From Takakia lepidozioides (Eukaryota; Streptophyta; Takakiopsida; Takakiales; Takakiaceae), in NCBI GenBank assembly GCA_030704615.1, contig CM060731.1, positions 35,094,001 to 35,158,000 of the forward strand: 64,000 bases of DNA, written 5' to 3'. Below the pieces are notes generated by a model that was not told the origin of the DNA, did no database searches, and worked only from the letters and a program-made list of their open reading frames with translations. The translations under genes were made by a program, and so were the position numbers. Positions 43,860 through 55,366 of this stretch are shown in pieces. Numbering within the stretch: the stretch's first letter is position 1; every line of letters begins with the position of its first letter.

Positions 43860-44302
43860 TATCTACTATAATTTCGTCTCCCTTCTTGGCCTCTCTACTC
43901 ACTCCTTCTTCATCATACCCTCTCGCTGTCATCCCATTCCGTCGCATCCCCGATCCAACCTCTGCCAACCTATCTTAGGGCTGGTGTCTTCTTCTAACCC
44001 TCTACCCTCCCACTTACTAAATTACACTCTTACTACCTCAATGCTACACTCCGCCTGCATGGATATTCTGCCCAGTGTTGGACCTTCTCCACACTTGGGG
44101 TTTCTAGTGATTTAATCACGACTAATGGTGTCCTATTTACTTTTCTAGTTGTAGTTACTAGTTCTTCGTTATATCTCACGGCCTCCCGTGTGACATGCCT
44201 TATGGCAGCCTTTGGCACCCAAGGGTTTTAACTTTTTTCCCTCCAATAATTATAAATAAAGTTCGAGCAGGGCCTCGGTCCCTTTCCTCCCAAAAAAAAA
44301 AA
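43860..44302 (+). mobile_element. LINE-type 3' end with poly(A)
   Basis: A C/T-rich 3' untranslated region ends in AATAAAGTTCGAGCAGGGCC, CTTTCC and an A-tract (44292-44302). This is the usual 3' end of plant L1-type LINEs. The unrecognised plus-strand frame at 43566-43871 may be part of it. The 5' edge and target duplication could not be set. Confidence 0.55.
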
Positions 44303-44309
44303 CAAAACA

Positions 44310-45771
44310 ACTTAACCTGGTCTCATTCAAATTCTTTACTTCCACTAACATCGGACCATTAAACAGTCAGCTACTGAAACAGATTTTACTAACATGAGCA
44401 GCTGTTTAATTTCACTAAAATGTGATCATGGAAAGAGTCAGCTAATGAAATGGGCTCTCATTAATATAAACAATTTTTTGTGACAACTTGATGGAGGTTG
44501 ACGTTCCCTGTGTGTGCCTTATTCAATTGTTTGAGAGGCTTTAGCCAATATTCATAGTTTTTTAGAGCAACAAGATGAAGATGTCACCAAGGTGATAAAA
44601 AAAATGCCGATCCTTGGATAAGGATATCACTAAGTTGCACGTACAAGACTATCGACAATCCACATTGGATTGGATTCATATTTTGTTGTTGATGACCCTA
44701 TGTAATACATATAATCATTTTTTTTTCCATAAGTGTTACATTCCAGTTTTCAAGCTCTCTATAAGTGTGATTTTTGAAAGATTCTTATTCTATATCTGTT
44801 ATGATGTTAAATATCTATATGTGTTACATTTCCTCTACTCCCTATGTGTAATACATATAGAGGGTAGACTGTAGTGTGATTTTTTGGGCTGCTTCATTGC
44901 CTTGCACTTGTACCTACATTTTGTTTTTATATTCTTGGGATTGAAACTTAGTTTTGGAAGGGAGTAGTCCTTTAGGGTGAAGAGACACCATAATTTAAGC
45001 TTTCTTCGGAGGCGTCATATATACAGGCGCCAGGCTGGCCAGTGCATTACATACCATCCTATAATTTGTAGTCTGGCCAGTGCATTACAACAGCTCAATG
45101 AAGTTCGATGTGCGCTCTTCATACACGTTAAGCCTCCTCTTGGGTCCTGGATTACCTACACTCGGCCTGCCACTCTTCCACCGCCTCGTGGTGGGCCTCA
45201 TTTGGGTAATCCTCTCCACTTGGAGGCTTACCCTACACATAAGTGGACTACCTCGGAGATTAAAGAGCTAACGGGTTTAATTGATATATGTCATGACTTC
45301 GTGACCCTTAGACCAAGTGGTTTGTTGGCTCCTCCCTCAAGAGGAGACCACACATCAGTGCCAAAATGGAAGAAGATCCTGATATACCTTTGACGGAAAA
45401 CACCCAAAAATAACAGATATACCTTCACTAGTTAACATTCCTCCTGATATTAATGAGCATCAAATATTAATTTTTATTTTTATTTTTATTTTTGTGAAAT
45501 ATATTTTAAATAACACCACCGGTAAATGGCTGGAGGCCGGCGAAAGCCGGTCGTTATTTCTTCTCTTCTTCCCTGCTCTCTTGTTAAGGGGGCTTGCAGG
45601 CTCATCTATCGTAGTGAGCAAATGAGCGCCTAAAAGTTATGAGGGTAGAGTAAGGTTTATCTATTATAGTGGGGCGGCAAGAGCTGAGAGTTATGAGGTG
45701 TGGAGTTGAACTATCGAGCAGCAGCAGCAGCGGTGACGTTTTTTGGGGAAGCAAGTGGATGCAGCGATGGA
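44310..45771. other. AT-rich spacer, no gene recognised
   Basis: Contains T-rich and (TTTTTA)n tracts near 45470 and a repeated TCTGGCCAGTGCATTACA-like 18-mer near 45030 and 45073. No supported coding region. Confidence 0.4.
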
Positions 45772-45776
45772 CAACT

Positions 45777-46087
45777 TGTGAAAACACCTATTATATCCAG
45801 AGTCAATCACACACATAATCGTGTGAAACATAGAACTAGATTAAATAGATCTTACATCAAGAGAGAAAGTGTTCACAAGAGAGATCTGCACTCTCTGTGT
45901 CTCGGCTGAGTCTGGTGGTTCTACATCTACTCAACTGTTGAGCTATGTACTGTTCCACACTCCTTTGGTGACTTCAACCACCTAACCACTTCAGATGTAA
46001 GACTTGGATGTAACTGCATATCCTTAATCTATAATCTAGTACATCCTACACTATACACTAACAGAGATTTATAGATGTATTCCTTCA
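45777..46087 (-). repeat. Copia 3' LTR
   Basis: 311 bp. As written on the plus strand it begins TGTGAAAACACC and ends ATTCCTTCA. Confidence 0.92.
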
Positions 46088-46226
46088 CTCCTACTAATAC
46101 TCTGGCAGTGTATATGTAGTGTCTTCCATCTTGTCTGGATCTTGCTCTGGCTTCTTGTTCCACTTCAATCCAGCCCCTCTCGCACAAAAAAAATGTTTCT
46201 CCTTCGGAACGCTTTTCGTCAAGAAA

Positions 46227-48683
46227 TCAGCAATACTCCAGTGTTACTTCCTTCGACTGGACCTTTTCTCGTATGTAATGATACTGGATGTCAATATGCT
46301 TACTAAAAGCATGAAACTTAGGATTTGCAGATAGCGCTATTGCACTTTGATTATCTGCATAAATTATAATAGCCTTCTTCTGAACAAATCCCAAGTCCAT
46401 CATCGGACTCCTGAGCCACACTGCCTCTGCTGCAGCCTTTGATAAAGCCATGTATTTGGATTCAGTACTTGACAAAGCGATGGACCTCTGCTTTTTGCTT
46501 AACCAACTTACTGCACCACCTGCTAGCTTGAAGCAAAAACCCGATGTTGAACGTCGAGTGTCTATGTCTCCAGCCCAATCCGCGTTTGAAAAACCTATTA
46601 GGGTTGTTCTTTTGTCCGACTTACAATACTGAATTCCAATGTGAAGAGTGTCTTTTATGTACCTCATCCACCTCTTTGCTTGCCTGCCAATGAGGCTCTT
46701 CGGGGTTCGATAGGAATTGAGCGAGACTACCAACTGCAAATGAGCAATCAAGTCGGGTGTTGACAACAACATGCATCAAACAACCGACTGTTTGTGAATA
46801 AGGCACTTCTTGCATCAAAGCTTTTCCATATTCAGTTTATGGGCGGTCTGACTTTGTTAGCTTCTCCCTTGTCTCCATTGGGGTGCTAATTGGCTTATAA
46901 TTGTCCATTTCGAATCTTGCAGCACTCCAAGCAAATACCTTTCTTGCAACAATCTGATCCATCATTCTCCCCTGTTTCTTGAAATCTACATCCCAAGGCA
47001 ATAGTGGATCTCCCCCATATCCATCATTTCGAATTCAGATTCGATGAGCTTCTTGATCTTTTGCAAGAAATTCACATCATTGCTAGCCAATATAGTATCA
47101 TCAACATATAATACCAGCATAAGGTAACTCGTGTTCTTCTGCTGCGCTTCGATCAAACCCTATTGTCATCAAATAGGTGTCAAATCTTTGGTACCATGCC
47201 CGTGATGATTGCTTGAGCCCGTAAAGTGATTTGTTCAGCTTACAAGCTAAACCAGATTTGCTCTCTTGTATGACTCCTTCTGGGAACTCCATATAAATGT
47301 CTTCTTCTATGAAGCCATTCAAGAAGGCAGTCTTAACATCAAGTTGTTGAACTTCAAAATCAAACTGAGCTGCAAGCGCAAGTATCACTCGTATAGATGC
47401 TAATTTGACTACTGGTGAAAATGTCTCTGTATAATCTAGTCCAGATATCTGTGAGTATCCTTTTGCTACCAATCTTGCTTTATAGCAATCCACACTCCCA
47501 TATGCCCGAAGTTTTAATTTGAACCAATTTACAACTATAGGTTTTCTATTTTCTGGTAGCTTCATGACTGTCCATGTTTTGTTTCTTCTTAAAGATTCCA
47601 GCTCATAATCTATAGCATTCTTCTATTGTTCTGCTTCGGAACAAGATAAAGCCTCCTTCAAGGTAACAGGTTCGTTTACATAAGCTTGTGTCAAAAGTGC
47701 TCTCCAGAGTTTCCTACAAGTCTTCTATATTCTCAATCAACCTATCAGGTGGTTTCTTGATTCTAGTATATCGTCTATTTCTTGGTGAGCTTGATGTCTC
47801 TCTCCTAGCCTGTCTTGAATCCCTCCCTACGGTGGGTGAGATATTTTCTCTCACTATATTCTTTATGACATCATAAGGCTGATTAACTGAACCTGTGCTC
47901 AGTGGTGATGGTAGTGCTCCCATTACTTGACTTGGCCTAGGAAACTGAGAGGGTATTTGAGAAGGTTGCACACTTGGACTTGTGTGAGTGTTTTGTGGTA
48001 CTATGTGAGTGCGAGGAAGTGGTAAATTATTAGTGTTTGCGTACTGCTTAAAGAAAGATCAATCTAATAGCATTGAATCTTTGTCTGCTTGTGTTCCTTC
48101 TTCTATAGCATCTCCCACTGTGCCATTACTATCCTCATGGAATATCACATCTCTAGAAATGATAATTGTCTTTTGTTTGGTCATTAATCTGTAACCCTTA
48201 GTCTGTTCACTATAGCCCAAAAATGTACACTCAACAGTGTGTGAGTCTAGTTTGCATCTATTATCTTTCTGTATTAGTGCAAATGCTCTACAGCCAAAAC
48301 TTTCAAGTGTGATACATCAGGTTTCACACCTGTCCATAACTCTATGGGTGTTTTGTTATTCTGTAGAGGTTGGTGACCTATTCTGTAGGTATGTGGCAGT
48401 CATAAGAGCTTCACCCCAATAGACATTTGGTAAGCTAGCATGGTGTAGCATGGAAAGTACTGCTTCCACTAAGGTCTTATTTTTCCTCTCAGACACCCCA
48501 TTCTGTTGTGGTGTTCATGCTACAATAAACTGCCTCTTTATGCCACTCTCTTGACAGAATAAATTAAACTCATTAGAAATGTATCTCACCACCCCCATCA
48601 GCCCTTAGAACCTTGATCTTCTTACTTAGCTGATTTTCAACCAGTAACTTATACTGTTTAGACCTCTCAAATGCCTCTGACTT
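46227..48683 (-). pseudogene. Copia integrase remainder, reverse transcriptase and RNase H
   Basis: 48683-47580 holds a broken integrase (MPLSLP-type antisense frames hide it). 47565-47101 is the reverse transcriptase (YKARLVAKGYSQISGLDYTE, LDVKTAFLNGFIEEDIYMEF, SLYGLKQSSRAWYQRFDTYL). The catalytic YVDD (about 47109-47098) is in a different frame after a one-base shift. 46820-46227 is RNase H (YSQTVGCLMHVVVNTRLDCS, FSNADWAGDIDTRRSTSGFC, STESKYMALSKAAAEAVWL). Confidence 0.88.
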
Positions 48684-49721
48684 TTATTTTAACAAATAAA
48701 CAACAGTAAACCTTGAAAGATCATCTATAAATGCGATGAAATACTTAAACCCGTTGTGTGTGAGAGTTTGCATCGGTCCACAAATGTCAGTATGTACGAG
48801 GCCTAACGGTTCAGTAGCTCTCGTGCCTCCCTCTACAGGGAATTTCTCTCGGTGCTGTTTTCCTGAGATGCAATCTCTACATAATGTTAATTTCCTAACA
48901 TCTACTGAATCCAGCCCTCTAACCATTGAGTTAGTTTGCATCTGATGCATTCTAGCTTGGTTCATATGACCTAGTCCACAGTGCCATAGGTCTGCCTTGT
49001 TAGTCTCTAAGACAGTTGGCATTGCCATGACTTGTGAGTTCTGTAATGCAATTCCTAGCTTATAAAGTCCGTTTTCTATCTCATATTTTGCTGTGAGATT
49101 TCCTTTGGAATTCTTCAGGTTACAGCAACATTCTTTTATGTTCATCTCTCCCCCAGCTAGGTCTAATTGCTTAACAGAAAATAAATTCTTCTTGAGACCT
49201 GGCACATGGAGCACGTCAGGTACCTCCCTTCGCTGTCCATTGCACAACAACACAATGGCTGACCCTTGGCCTGCTATTTCATGTGTTGAGTCATCCCCTA
49301 AATAGACAACCTGTCCCTGTCTCCACTCTTTGTATGTCGCAAAAGTGTGTATGTCATACGTCATGTGTTCTGTGGCTCTTGTGTTCACATACCAAGTTGA
49401 ATCTTTCCCTTTACTTATGATCATCGCTGCTACATAGAGCTGATTGCCTTTGACTGCAACATGTCCTTGTGTTGCTTGTTTGTTTGCTGCTTCAGCTGCA
49501 ATCCTCTTCCTACAGTCCTTAATCATATGTCCAAACTTCTTATAGAAAAAGCACTTGATTTGCTTCTTCTTTCCTCTATTTGTGTTTGATCCTTCGCCAT
49601 CCTCCTTCTTGACACTATTTTTGTCCTCATTTTGCTTCTTCCTATTAAAACTATTATATGTACTAGACTTTTGTCTAGAATATAATGCAGTTTTTGAATC
49701 TGTAGCAGGTCCAAGACTCAT
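48684..49721 (-). pseudogene. Copia zinc knuckle, protease and integrase N-terminus
   Basis: The zinc knuckle is CFFYKKFGHMIKDC, with the second Cys replaced by Tyr. The protease site reads WYVNTRATEHMT, where D-[ST]-G is needed, so the catalytic Asp and Gly are lost. The GAG-pre-integrase region (LWHCGLGHMNQARM, CRDCISGKQHREKF) and the first integrase Asp (HTDICGPM) are present. The frame ends at DDLSRFTVVYLLK. Confidence 0.88.
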
Positions 49722-49760
49722 TATTAAAGTTTCCTCCTGTATTAAGTCTGTAATTAAAGA

Positions 49761-50333
49761 CTACAGACTTATATTCGGCTGTCTCCTAAAAGAGCCTATA
49801 AATGTCCGATAACTCATCGGCATACTCCTCATTAGGGATAAGATAGCATCCTCGTCTGACACAGGGGAACCAGCAGCGGAAAACTGTTCTAACAAAGATC
49901 TGAAGACATGTATATGCTTAGTGACATTTTCGTTCTCTTTCATTTTTAAAGTTTGAATTTTGTCTCTAAGGTACATTTTGGTTACTGCATCATTTGATTC
50001 ATATAACCTTGTCAACTCTCGGTATGCTTCAAAAGCTGATGTACACGACTGTACATGTGACACTACACTATTGTCCAAGCAGTTATTAATTATGGTGAGT
50101 GAGAGGGCATCTCTCTCTTCCCAGTTCATTATACTCCCAACACCTGTGGCTGGAAGCGCTTACTGCCCAGCAATAATCTGTGCTGCCGTGGGAGCCACTG
50201 GTTTTAACTCTGTCCCTACAACTAGAGCACATAGTTTTTCTGCTTTTAACAGTAGTGTTACTCTATGCTTCCACACATGGAAGTATGTGCCGTCAAACTT
50301 AAGAATATTGCTCACATCTACTCTTTGAGCCAT
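49761..50333 (-). pseudogene. Copia gag
   Basis: From ATG 50333 (MAQRVDVSNILKFDGTYFHV) to RSMPMSYRTFIGSFRRQPNI, the UBN2-type gag fold. It has one in-frame stop (TAA at 50160-50162) and a frameshift before the zinc knuckle. Confidence 0.85.
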
Positions 50334-50568
50334 TCCAGTCTCTCCATCAATTATCACTTTCCAAGAAAGCATGAACATCACAGAATTCAAGCCATGTTAA
50401 AACTTGTGTTCTTCTATAAGAATCAAAATTCTTCCACGCTGATGCATCGTGGAGAATTGTTAGTTCTCTCCTCCAAATTCTGTCGACACATTTTAATTTC
50501 ACTGTGTGTCTCGAAATTATTAGTTCGTTCTCATCAGTGACACTCTCTCTCCCGAGCCACAACCATGG

Positions 50569-50579
50569 CTCTGATACCA
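50569..50579 (-). promoter_or_regulatory. Copia primer-binding site
   Basis: The minus strand reads TGGTATCAGAGCC next to the LTR, complementary to initiator Met tRNA. Confidence 0.9.
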
Positions 50580-50889
50580 TGTGAAAACACCTATTCTATT
50601 CAGAGTCAATCACACACATAATCGTGTAAAACATAAAACTAGATTAAATAGACCTTACATCAAGAGAGAAAGTGTTCACAAGAGAGATCTGCACTCTCTG
50701 TGTCTCGGCTGAGTCTAGTGGTTCTACATCTACTCAACTGTTGAGCTCTGTACCGTTCCACACTCCTTGGTGACTTTAACCACCTAACCACTTTAGATGT
50801 AAGACTTGGATGTAACTGCACATCCTTAATCTATAATCTAGTACATCCTACACTATACACTGACAGAGAATTATAGATGTATTCCTTCA
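50580..50889 (-). repeat. Copia 5' LTR
   Basis: 310 bp, partner of 45777-46087, with the same ends. Confidence 0.92.
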
Positions 50890-50894
50890 CAGCT

Positions 50895-51800
50895 CGACAG
50901 TGAAGGGGGCATGTAGCTGAGATATCTGCCTAGCAACACATGGTATCTAGACATTGCAACAAAAAGTTATTCCTCTTCTTTTTGCTACACTTAGAACACA
51001 ACACACGAGTTGGTGGGTGGGGAGAAAAACTTGGGAGTATGGGGGATGTGAATGAAGCTGTGACGCAGCTAGTTCTGACCAAATGGTTTTCTGTTCTAAG
51101 AGAGTTGGGAGTGCATTCCTTGATTGTGTGAAGTAGGATTCGTTTGAGGTAACATGTTGCATGACCAGCAAATGTCCAATAGAATTGATACAAATCATTG
51201 ATGTGGTGTAGTTTCTGTAAGTGTTGGCTAATTTGCATCAGTCATGACCACCAACAAAGCGACTTTGCGTGATTGATTGCGGGAGCAAACTGATGAGTAG
51301 TTAGAGTTTCGGAGACAACACATAGTCCAGTCCAGAGGGTTTACGTGGGAATGCCGAGTCAAAAGAATTCACTGTTTTAGCATGCTGAAATATGGAATGT
51401 CACAAATACTTTAGGGTTTGGCACGACAGGTCATGTCATTAAGTTCTGGGCTACTGGATTTTCGCTGAATACCAATTTTGCTGGTAGAAGAGAAGGGTGA
51501 AGTACTATTTGCTGCAAAGCCTGTCACACTTTTTGTTGTAAAGATAGAAGAGAACATGGGTGGGTCGATGGGAGAGCTACATCCATATTTTGGGATAAAG
51601 GGTGGCATATTTCAGCAAGCCAGAGAAAATACGAGATGACCTGAGTCATACGCTGCTAAGGAGTGTTGGAAGATTGTGCTAAGGAGTCAAGCGAGTATCA
51701 GTCCCATGTCCCATGTGTTAATCTTGAGATATATCAGGGCCAGTCACTTTTGTTACGATTTCCAACAGTAAAAGATGCCAGTTCAGACATTTGTGGGCTT
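50895..51800. other. No gene recognised
   Basis: Contains short frames only; one plus-strand stretch near 51480-51600 (VEEKGEVLFAAKPVT-like) has a retroelement flavour but cannot be assigned. Confidence 0.35.
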
Positions 51801-51814
51801 AGTGAGAGTGCCAT

Positions 51815-51895
51815 GTGAGGCAAGGCAATCCAAAGAGGTTCTACAGACTGAAAACCAAAGAGGCATTTCAGTTGATTCAGATACCTGCATTTTTC
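51815..51895 (+). pseudogene. PPR N-terminal scrap
   Basis: Reads SKEVLQTENQRGISVDSDTC, then IFLNIS. It corresponds to the LKEALQTLNQGGISADSDTS region of the PPR N-terminus at 22655-22700, and runs into a minisatellite. Confidence 0.5.
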
Positions 51896-52205
51896 TCAAT
51901 ATTTCAGTACATTAAAATTTCAGTATTTCAGTATGTCAGCCCAGTTCCTCAGCAAGTATTTCAGCTAGTATTTCAGTATATGAGCCGAGTTCCTCAGCAA
52001 GTATTTCGGCTAGTATTTCAGAATGTTAACCCAGTTCCTCAGCACGTATTTCAGCTAGTATTTCAGTATATCAAGCAAGTATTTCAGTGTTTTTCAGCCA
52101 GAGTTTCAACAAGTATTTCACTATTTCAGCTTTTTCTTTGACAAGTATTTCAATATCTCAGTCAGCTTCAACAAACATCTCAATATTTCAGTAATTCAGT
52201 AAATT
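51890..52205. repeat. Minisatellite built on AGTATTTCAG
   Basis: Many copies of the 10-mer (AAGTATTTCAG / TAGTATTTCAG), partly ordered in a higher unit of about 57 bp (CCAGTTCCTCAGCAAGTATTTCAGC... ) repeated about three times at 51940-52060. It begins exactly where the PPR scrap ends. Confidence 0.85.
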
Positions 52206-52359
52206 GAAAGATCAGTTTATAGTATCACACATTAATATTTAATTTTTACTTTATGATAGAAGTTCATGTAAGTCATTGTTGTATTTTGAAAAAAACAAAA
52301 GATCAAAAGTAAAATTTATGGGAGGATGTGAATGATTGACCTATTCTCATCCTAATAAT

Positions 52360-52690
52360 ACGGACAGGTCTCCCTGATTAGCCCAGAAGCAATGGCTAGC
52401 TTCTCACTATGATGGCATAGATAAATTTCATCTTGCTCCTCCTCCACATCATGTAATACAAACTGTGTGTCAGGGAAATACCCAGCCTCCTTCATCTGCT
52501 CAGACAATCTTCTCAGTTCAGCATGGATTTCCTCAATTTGTGGATTCAATATGTCATCTACAACAAACGTGTGCATCTGGTTGTCCAACTCAATGCAGCT
52601 TTGCCCTGGCTCCTTGTTGACACCTCTCTCCTCCATCAATTCTCTCACCTTTGTTCTATCGTTCCACCTCTCCTGACAGAGGCGTTCTGG
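52360..52690 (-). pseudogene. PPR E+/DYW fragment
   Basis: About 105 open codons: [93 protein letters not shown]. It is cut just before the CGDCH motif. It has diverged more from the other PPR relics than they have from each other. Confidence 0.82.
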
Positions 52691-52799
52691 GCTTATCACT
52701 TGGCCTGTACATGCAAATCCCGCCAAGGCATGTATATTAGCAGCTCCTTATTGCCTGTCTTGAGGAATGCAAATGTAGGCTTTCGATAATCCTCGGCCA

Positions 52800-53290
52800 T
52801 CATGATAGAATCTTGCGGCCTAATTACTTATCTGCACCTTTATCTCCCCCTCTTTCGAAGGCATGGGGGAAAGTCAGGGCGGGCTCCCACAATTTACGGA
52901 TAGAGACTGGTAGATGGGAAAAAAAATTGCAATGGGAAGACCGCCTATGCCCAGCTTGCACTTGGCCCAATTGTTGCATCGAAACTGAAGAGCACTTCTC
53001 CTTCTGCTGCCCTCTTTACTATGAGATCCGTGGCAGATTACACTCTTTCCATGACACCCAATGTCTCACTCAAAGTCTTCCATTACGAGGATTAGAAATG
53101 CTTGGCACTTTTCTGCATGAAGCTTTGACCCTTAGACGTACAATCCCTTGAGCTGTAGTTGCTTTTGCTTCTGGCTTTGCTCTTTGTCTTTTATTCTTTG
53201 TTTTTTCCTGCTTTCCTTTTGTCCCATAAGCTCTTTGAGCTTTCTGCGGGGGTTATAAAGTTCCATTGCATTTCTCTGTTCCTTTCGTAA
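52800..53290 (+). mobile_element. LINE C-terminal zinc-binding region and 3' end
   Basis: The frame at 52813-53151 reads RLCPACTWPNCCIETEEHFS, then FCCPLYYEIRGRLHSF. This is the C.AC......E.EEHF.F.CP.Y...R motif of plant LINE (zf-RVT-like) C-termini. It is followed by a T-rich tail and TTATAAAGTTCCATTG. 5'-truncated. Confidence 0.65.
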
Positions 53291-53584
53291 GCTCAGGTGT
53301 CATTGGCTACGCAACCGGCGCTGTAGGGTTGCATTCTGAGTTTCCATAACCTGGTGTGCTTGAATGCCAAACTGGCTCCGCAAGTTCACTCCAAAACCAC
53401 ATCTTTATGCAGAGAAATCAGCACAAAAACCACATCTCAATGCAATGAGCATGGCCAATATTATTTGTTAGCAGGTATAAGCACGGGGATTAATTGTTGA
53501 GCTGCAGAGGATGAATCTTATTGTTCAGGGGAAAAGTTTAAGCAGTGGCATTGTTGTTGTTTGGTGATATGGAAGCCAAATTCT

Positions 53585-53645
53585 ACGAGTGCGGATTCTA
53601 TGGTGCCCAAGACACTTTGTTTGATTATTCAGGCCACCACTGCTT
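53585..53645. repeat. Scrap of the duplicated segment (copy C, left part)
   Basis: Matches 15263-15323 and 40757-40806 (GGTGCCCAAGACACTTTG). The match resumes near 54922, so the DNA between is an insertion into this copy. Confidence 0.75.
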
Positions 53646-53676
53646 CAAACACAGATGTCCGTTCCCTGAAATTTAC

Positions 53677-53830
53677 TTCAATTGTAACAGGGCGGTCAAG
53701 CTCATGTGTAGGAGCTGGGCTGTAATCCATGGGCAGGTCTTCACCTCTTGGAGGAACCAGTCTTGGGTCCCAAGTCACAAAATAGAGATCACCATCTAAA
53801 TCACTGCCACTACACTCACTAGGATGTGGC
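53677..53830 (-). pseudogene. RNA-dependent RNA polymerase (RDR), single catalytic exon
   Basis: Reads PHPSECSGSDLDGDLYFVTW, DPRLVPPRGEDLPMDYSPAP and THELDRPVTIE. DLDGD is the catalytic metal-binding motif of plant RDR proteins, which make double-stranded RNA for silencing; the flanking residues fit RDR1/2/6-type enzymes. The exon has an AG acceptor (TTTTGCAG) and a GT donor (GTAAAT) at both edges. No neighbouring RDR exon is visible, so it is a captured piece. Confidence 0.85.
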
Positions 53831-54599
53831 CTGCAAAATACCCGCAATCTATTGCGAGTTCTATTGACTTCATTTTTGGCAACGGACAGTCTGTGTATGA
53901 AGTAAATCATCTCACCTGCAATCCTTAGCATAAATCCAGTAGCATTTCAGAATAGTTTTTTGATGCATGTGTACAATCTCTTGGGTAACCCTAGTATCAT
54001 CCGGCTAGAAAAGAGAGGAAATGGGTGTACTTGCAGAGTTGATCACTCATCAAAATCTTCCTCCAGGTGAAATCACCTATCCCCTTGTCAGAGTTTGCTC
54101 TCAATTTATGAGAGGTTGAACATTCCCTTTCCCATGTGCTCTCAAGGGAGGTAAGAGAGATATGTAGCAAACAGAGAAGCTAGAGAGCTGAAAGGAAATC
54201 AGCCCCTTTACTTTCTTGTAAAGTACTGTGGGTATGATCAAACGAGCCTCACTGGTCCAAATGGATGGTGCAACGTACACAACGACCCAAATTACCTTAG
54301 GGGCTGCGGGTGCAGCTTTCTCTAACCTAAGCAGCTCAAAATTGAAGGGACGCCTAGTCAAAGGCAACTGGTTAAGAGTGCAAATTCGTCTAAGTAGTTG
54401 TCAGTATTTACAATCTTCTAGACGGTGACCAAGGACATAAGCTGCTCAATACTTCTCAACACCCCTATGGACCATCTGTGAATGAAACCTCAATTTCCTG
54501 GTGTGGAATTACGTAAAAGTACAATGTACATACACATAGACCATTGAAATGCGGTTGAGTAGATGGTTTTGCACTGGATGTGCGTTGAATGTGTTTCAG

Positions 54600-54789
54600 G
54601 ACTTCCTTCTATGCTCAATACAATTGCACAGGACCAGGGGCTAACAGATTGGAACATGTGTTGTGGTCCAACGAACTCAGTGACAAGGAGGCTCAACAAT
54701 TTCTACAACTCTATTTCATTGATGGCAGCACTTGGGTCCAACAAACTTCACTTTCTGTGGGTTCTCCCTGTGCAGCTTCATGTAGTTAG
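54600..54789 (+). pseudogene. Pectinesterase, last-exon fragment
   Basis: After a TTTCAG acceptor it reads FYAQYNCTGPGANRLEHVLW, SNELSDKEAQQFLQLYFIDG and STWV, then a stop at 54787-54789. YAEYN..GPGA...R..W......EA..F....FIDG..W is the C-terminal signature of plant pectin methylesterases, cell-wall enzymes. The catalytic part is absent. Confidence 0.78.
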
Positions 54790-54921
54790 TACTTGCTGTC
54801 CAAGAGGCTGCTCCCATACATGCACTGAGAAAAAAGGTTCCACTGCGTGTAAGCCACCAGGTTGGTGTCTTTCATTGCCAATTGGACGCCATTTAGCACC
54901 CTTAAGAGATAAACATCTATA

Positions 54922-55366
54922 CAAGTTGCACCCAAGCGCCAAATTAGTCCTAGACTGATCCCACTGGAGGACACAAACAACATTACAAGAGGCTTCTACC
55001 TGACAGGCATTGCAGGGGTTGATGCCATCGGTTTCAGGAAAAATAAGCAGAAACCGAACAATCAAAGTGTGACGCAACCTTACAAAACACTTGCATCACA
55101 GCGTCAGCTCTTTCTTCTCTTTGCATGCGAACTTCACTTAGTATCCAGAGTAAAATCCATCTACACCGCCATCTTTGAAATTCTCTCTCTGATCTCTCTC
55201 TCTCTCATCACATATGACATGAAAAATATATCAAGTCTTACTATGCAGATCAAGCATGCGGACATATATATTTGAGGAACCGTACTTATTGAACATTGAA
55301 AATGTTGTGAGCATCGTCTCGGTACAACATATCAAAGTTGATGCAGGTGCTGCATCTGATCAGGCT
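54922..55366. repeat. Duplicated segment, copy C (right part)
   Basis: Diverged match to 15420-15631 and 40910-41139, the 3' flank of the terpene synthase gene (GCGCCAAATTAGTCCTAGAC). Confidence 0.75.

Larger units (their letters stand above)
45777..50889 (-). mobile_element. Nearly complete but dead Ty1/Copia retrotransposon
   Basis: 5.1 kb. Minus-strand order: 5' LTR (50889-50580), primer-binding site (50579-50569), gag, protease, integrase, reverse transcriptase, RNase H, purine tract (TAGTAGGAG), 3' LTR (46087-45777). The flanking five bases are CAACT on the left and CAGCT on the right, probably a target duplication with one later change. Stops and frameshifts lie in every region. The LTRs differ at about 15-20 positions, so the insertion is not recent. 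Confidence 0.93.
53646..54921. mobile_element. Insertion carrying exons of two host genes
   Basis: About 1.28 kb interrupts copy C of the duplicated segment. It carries an RNA-dependent RNA polymerase exon on the minus strand and a pectinesterase last exon on the plus strand, each with splice-site remnants. No terminal inverted repeat, Helitron end or target duplication could be confirmed. The mobile nature is inferred from the interrupted copy. Confidence 0.45.
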
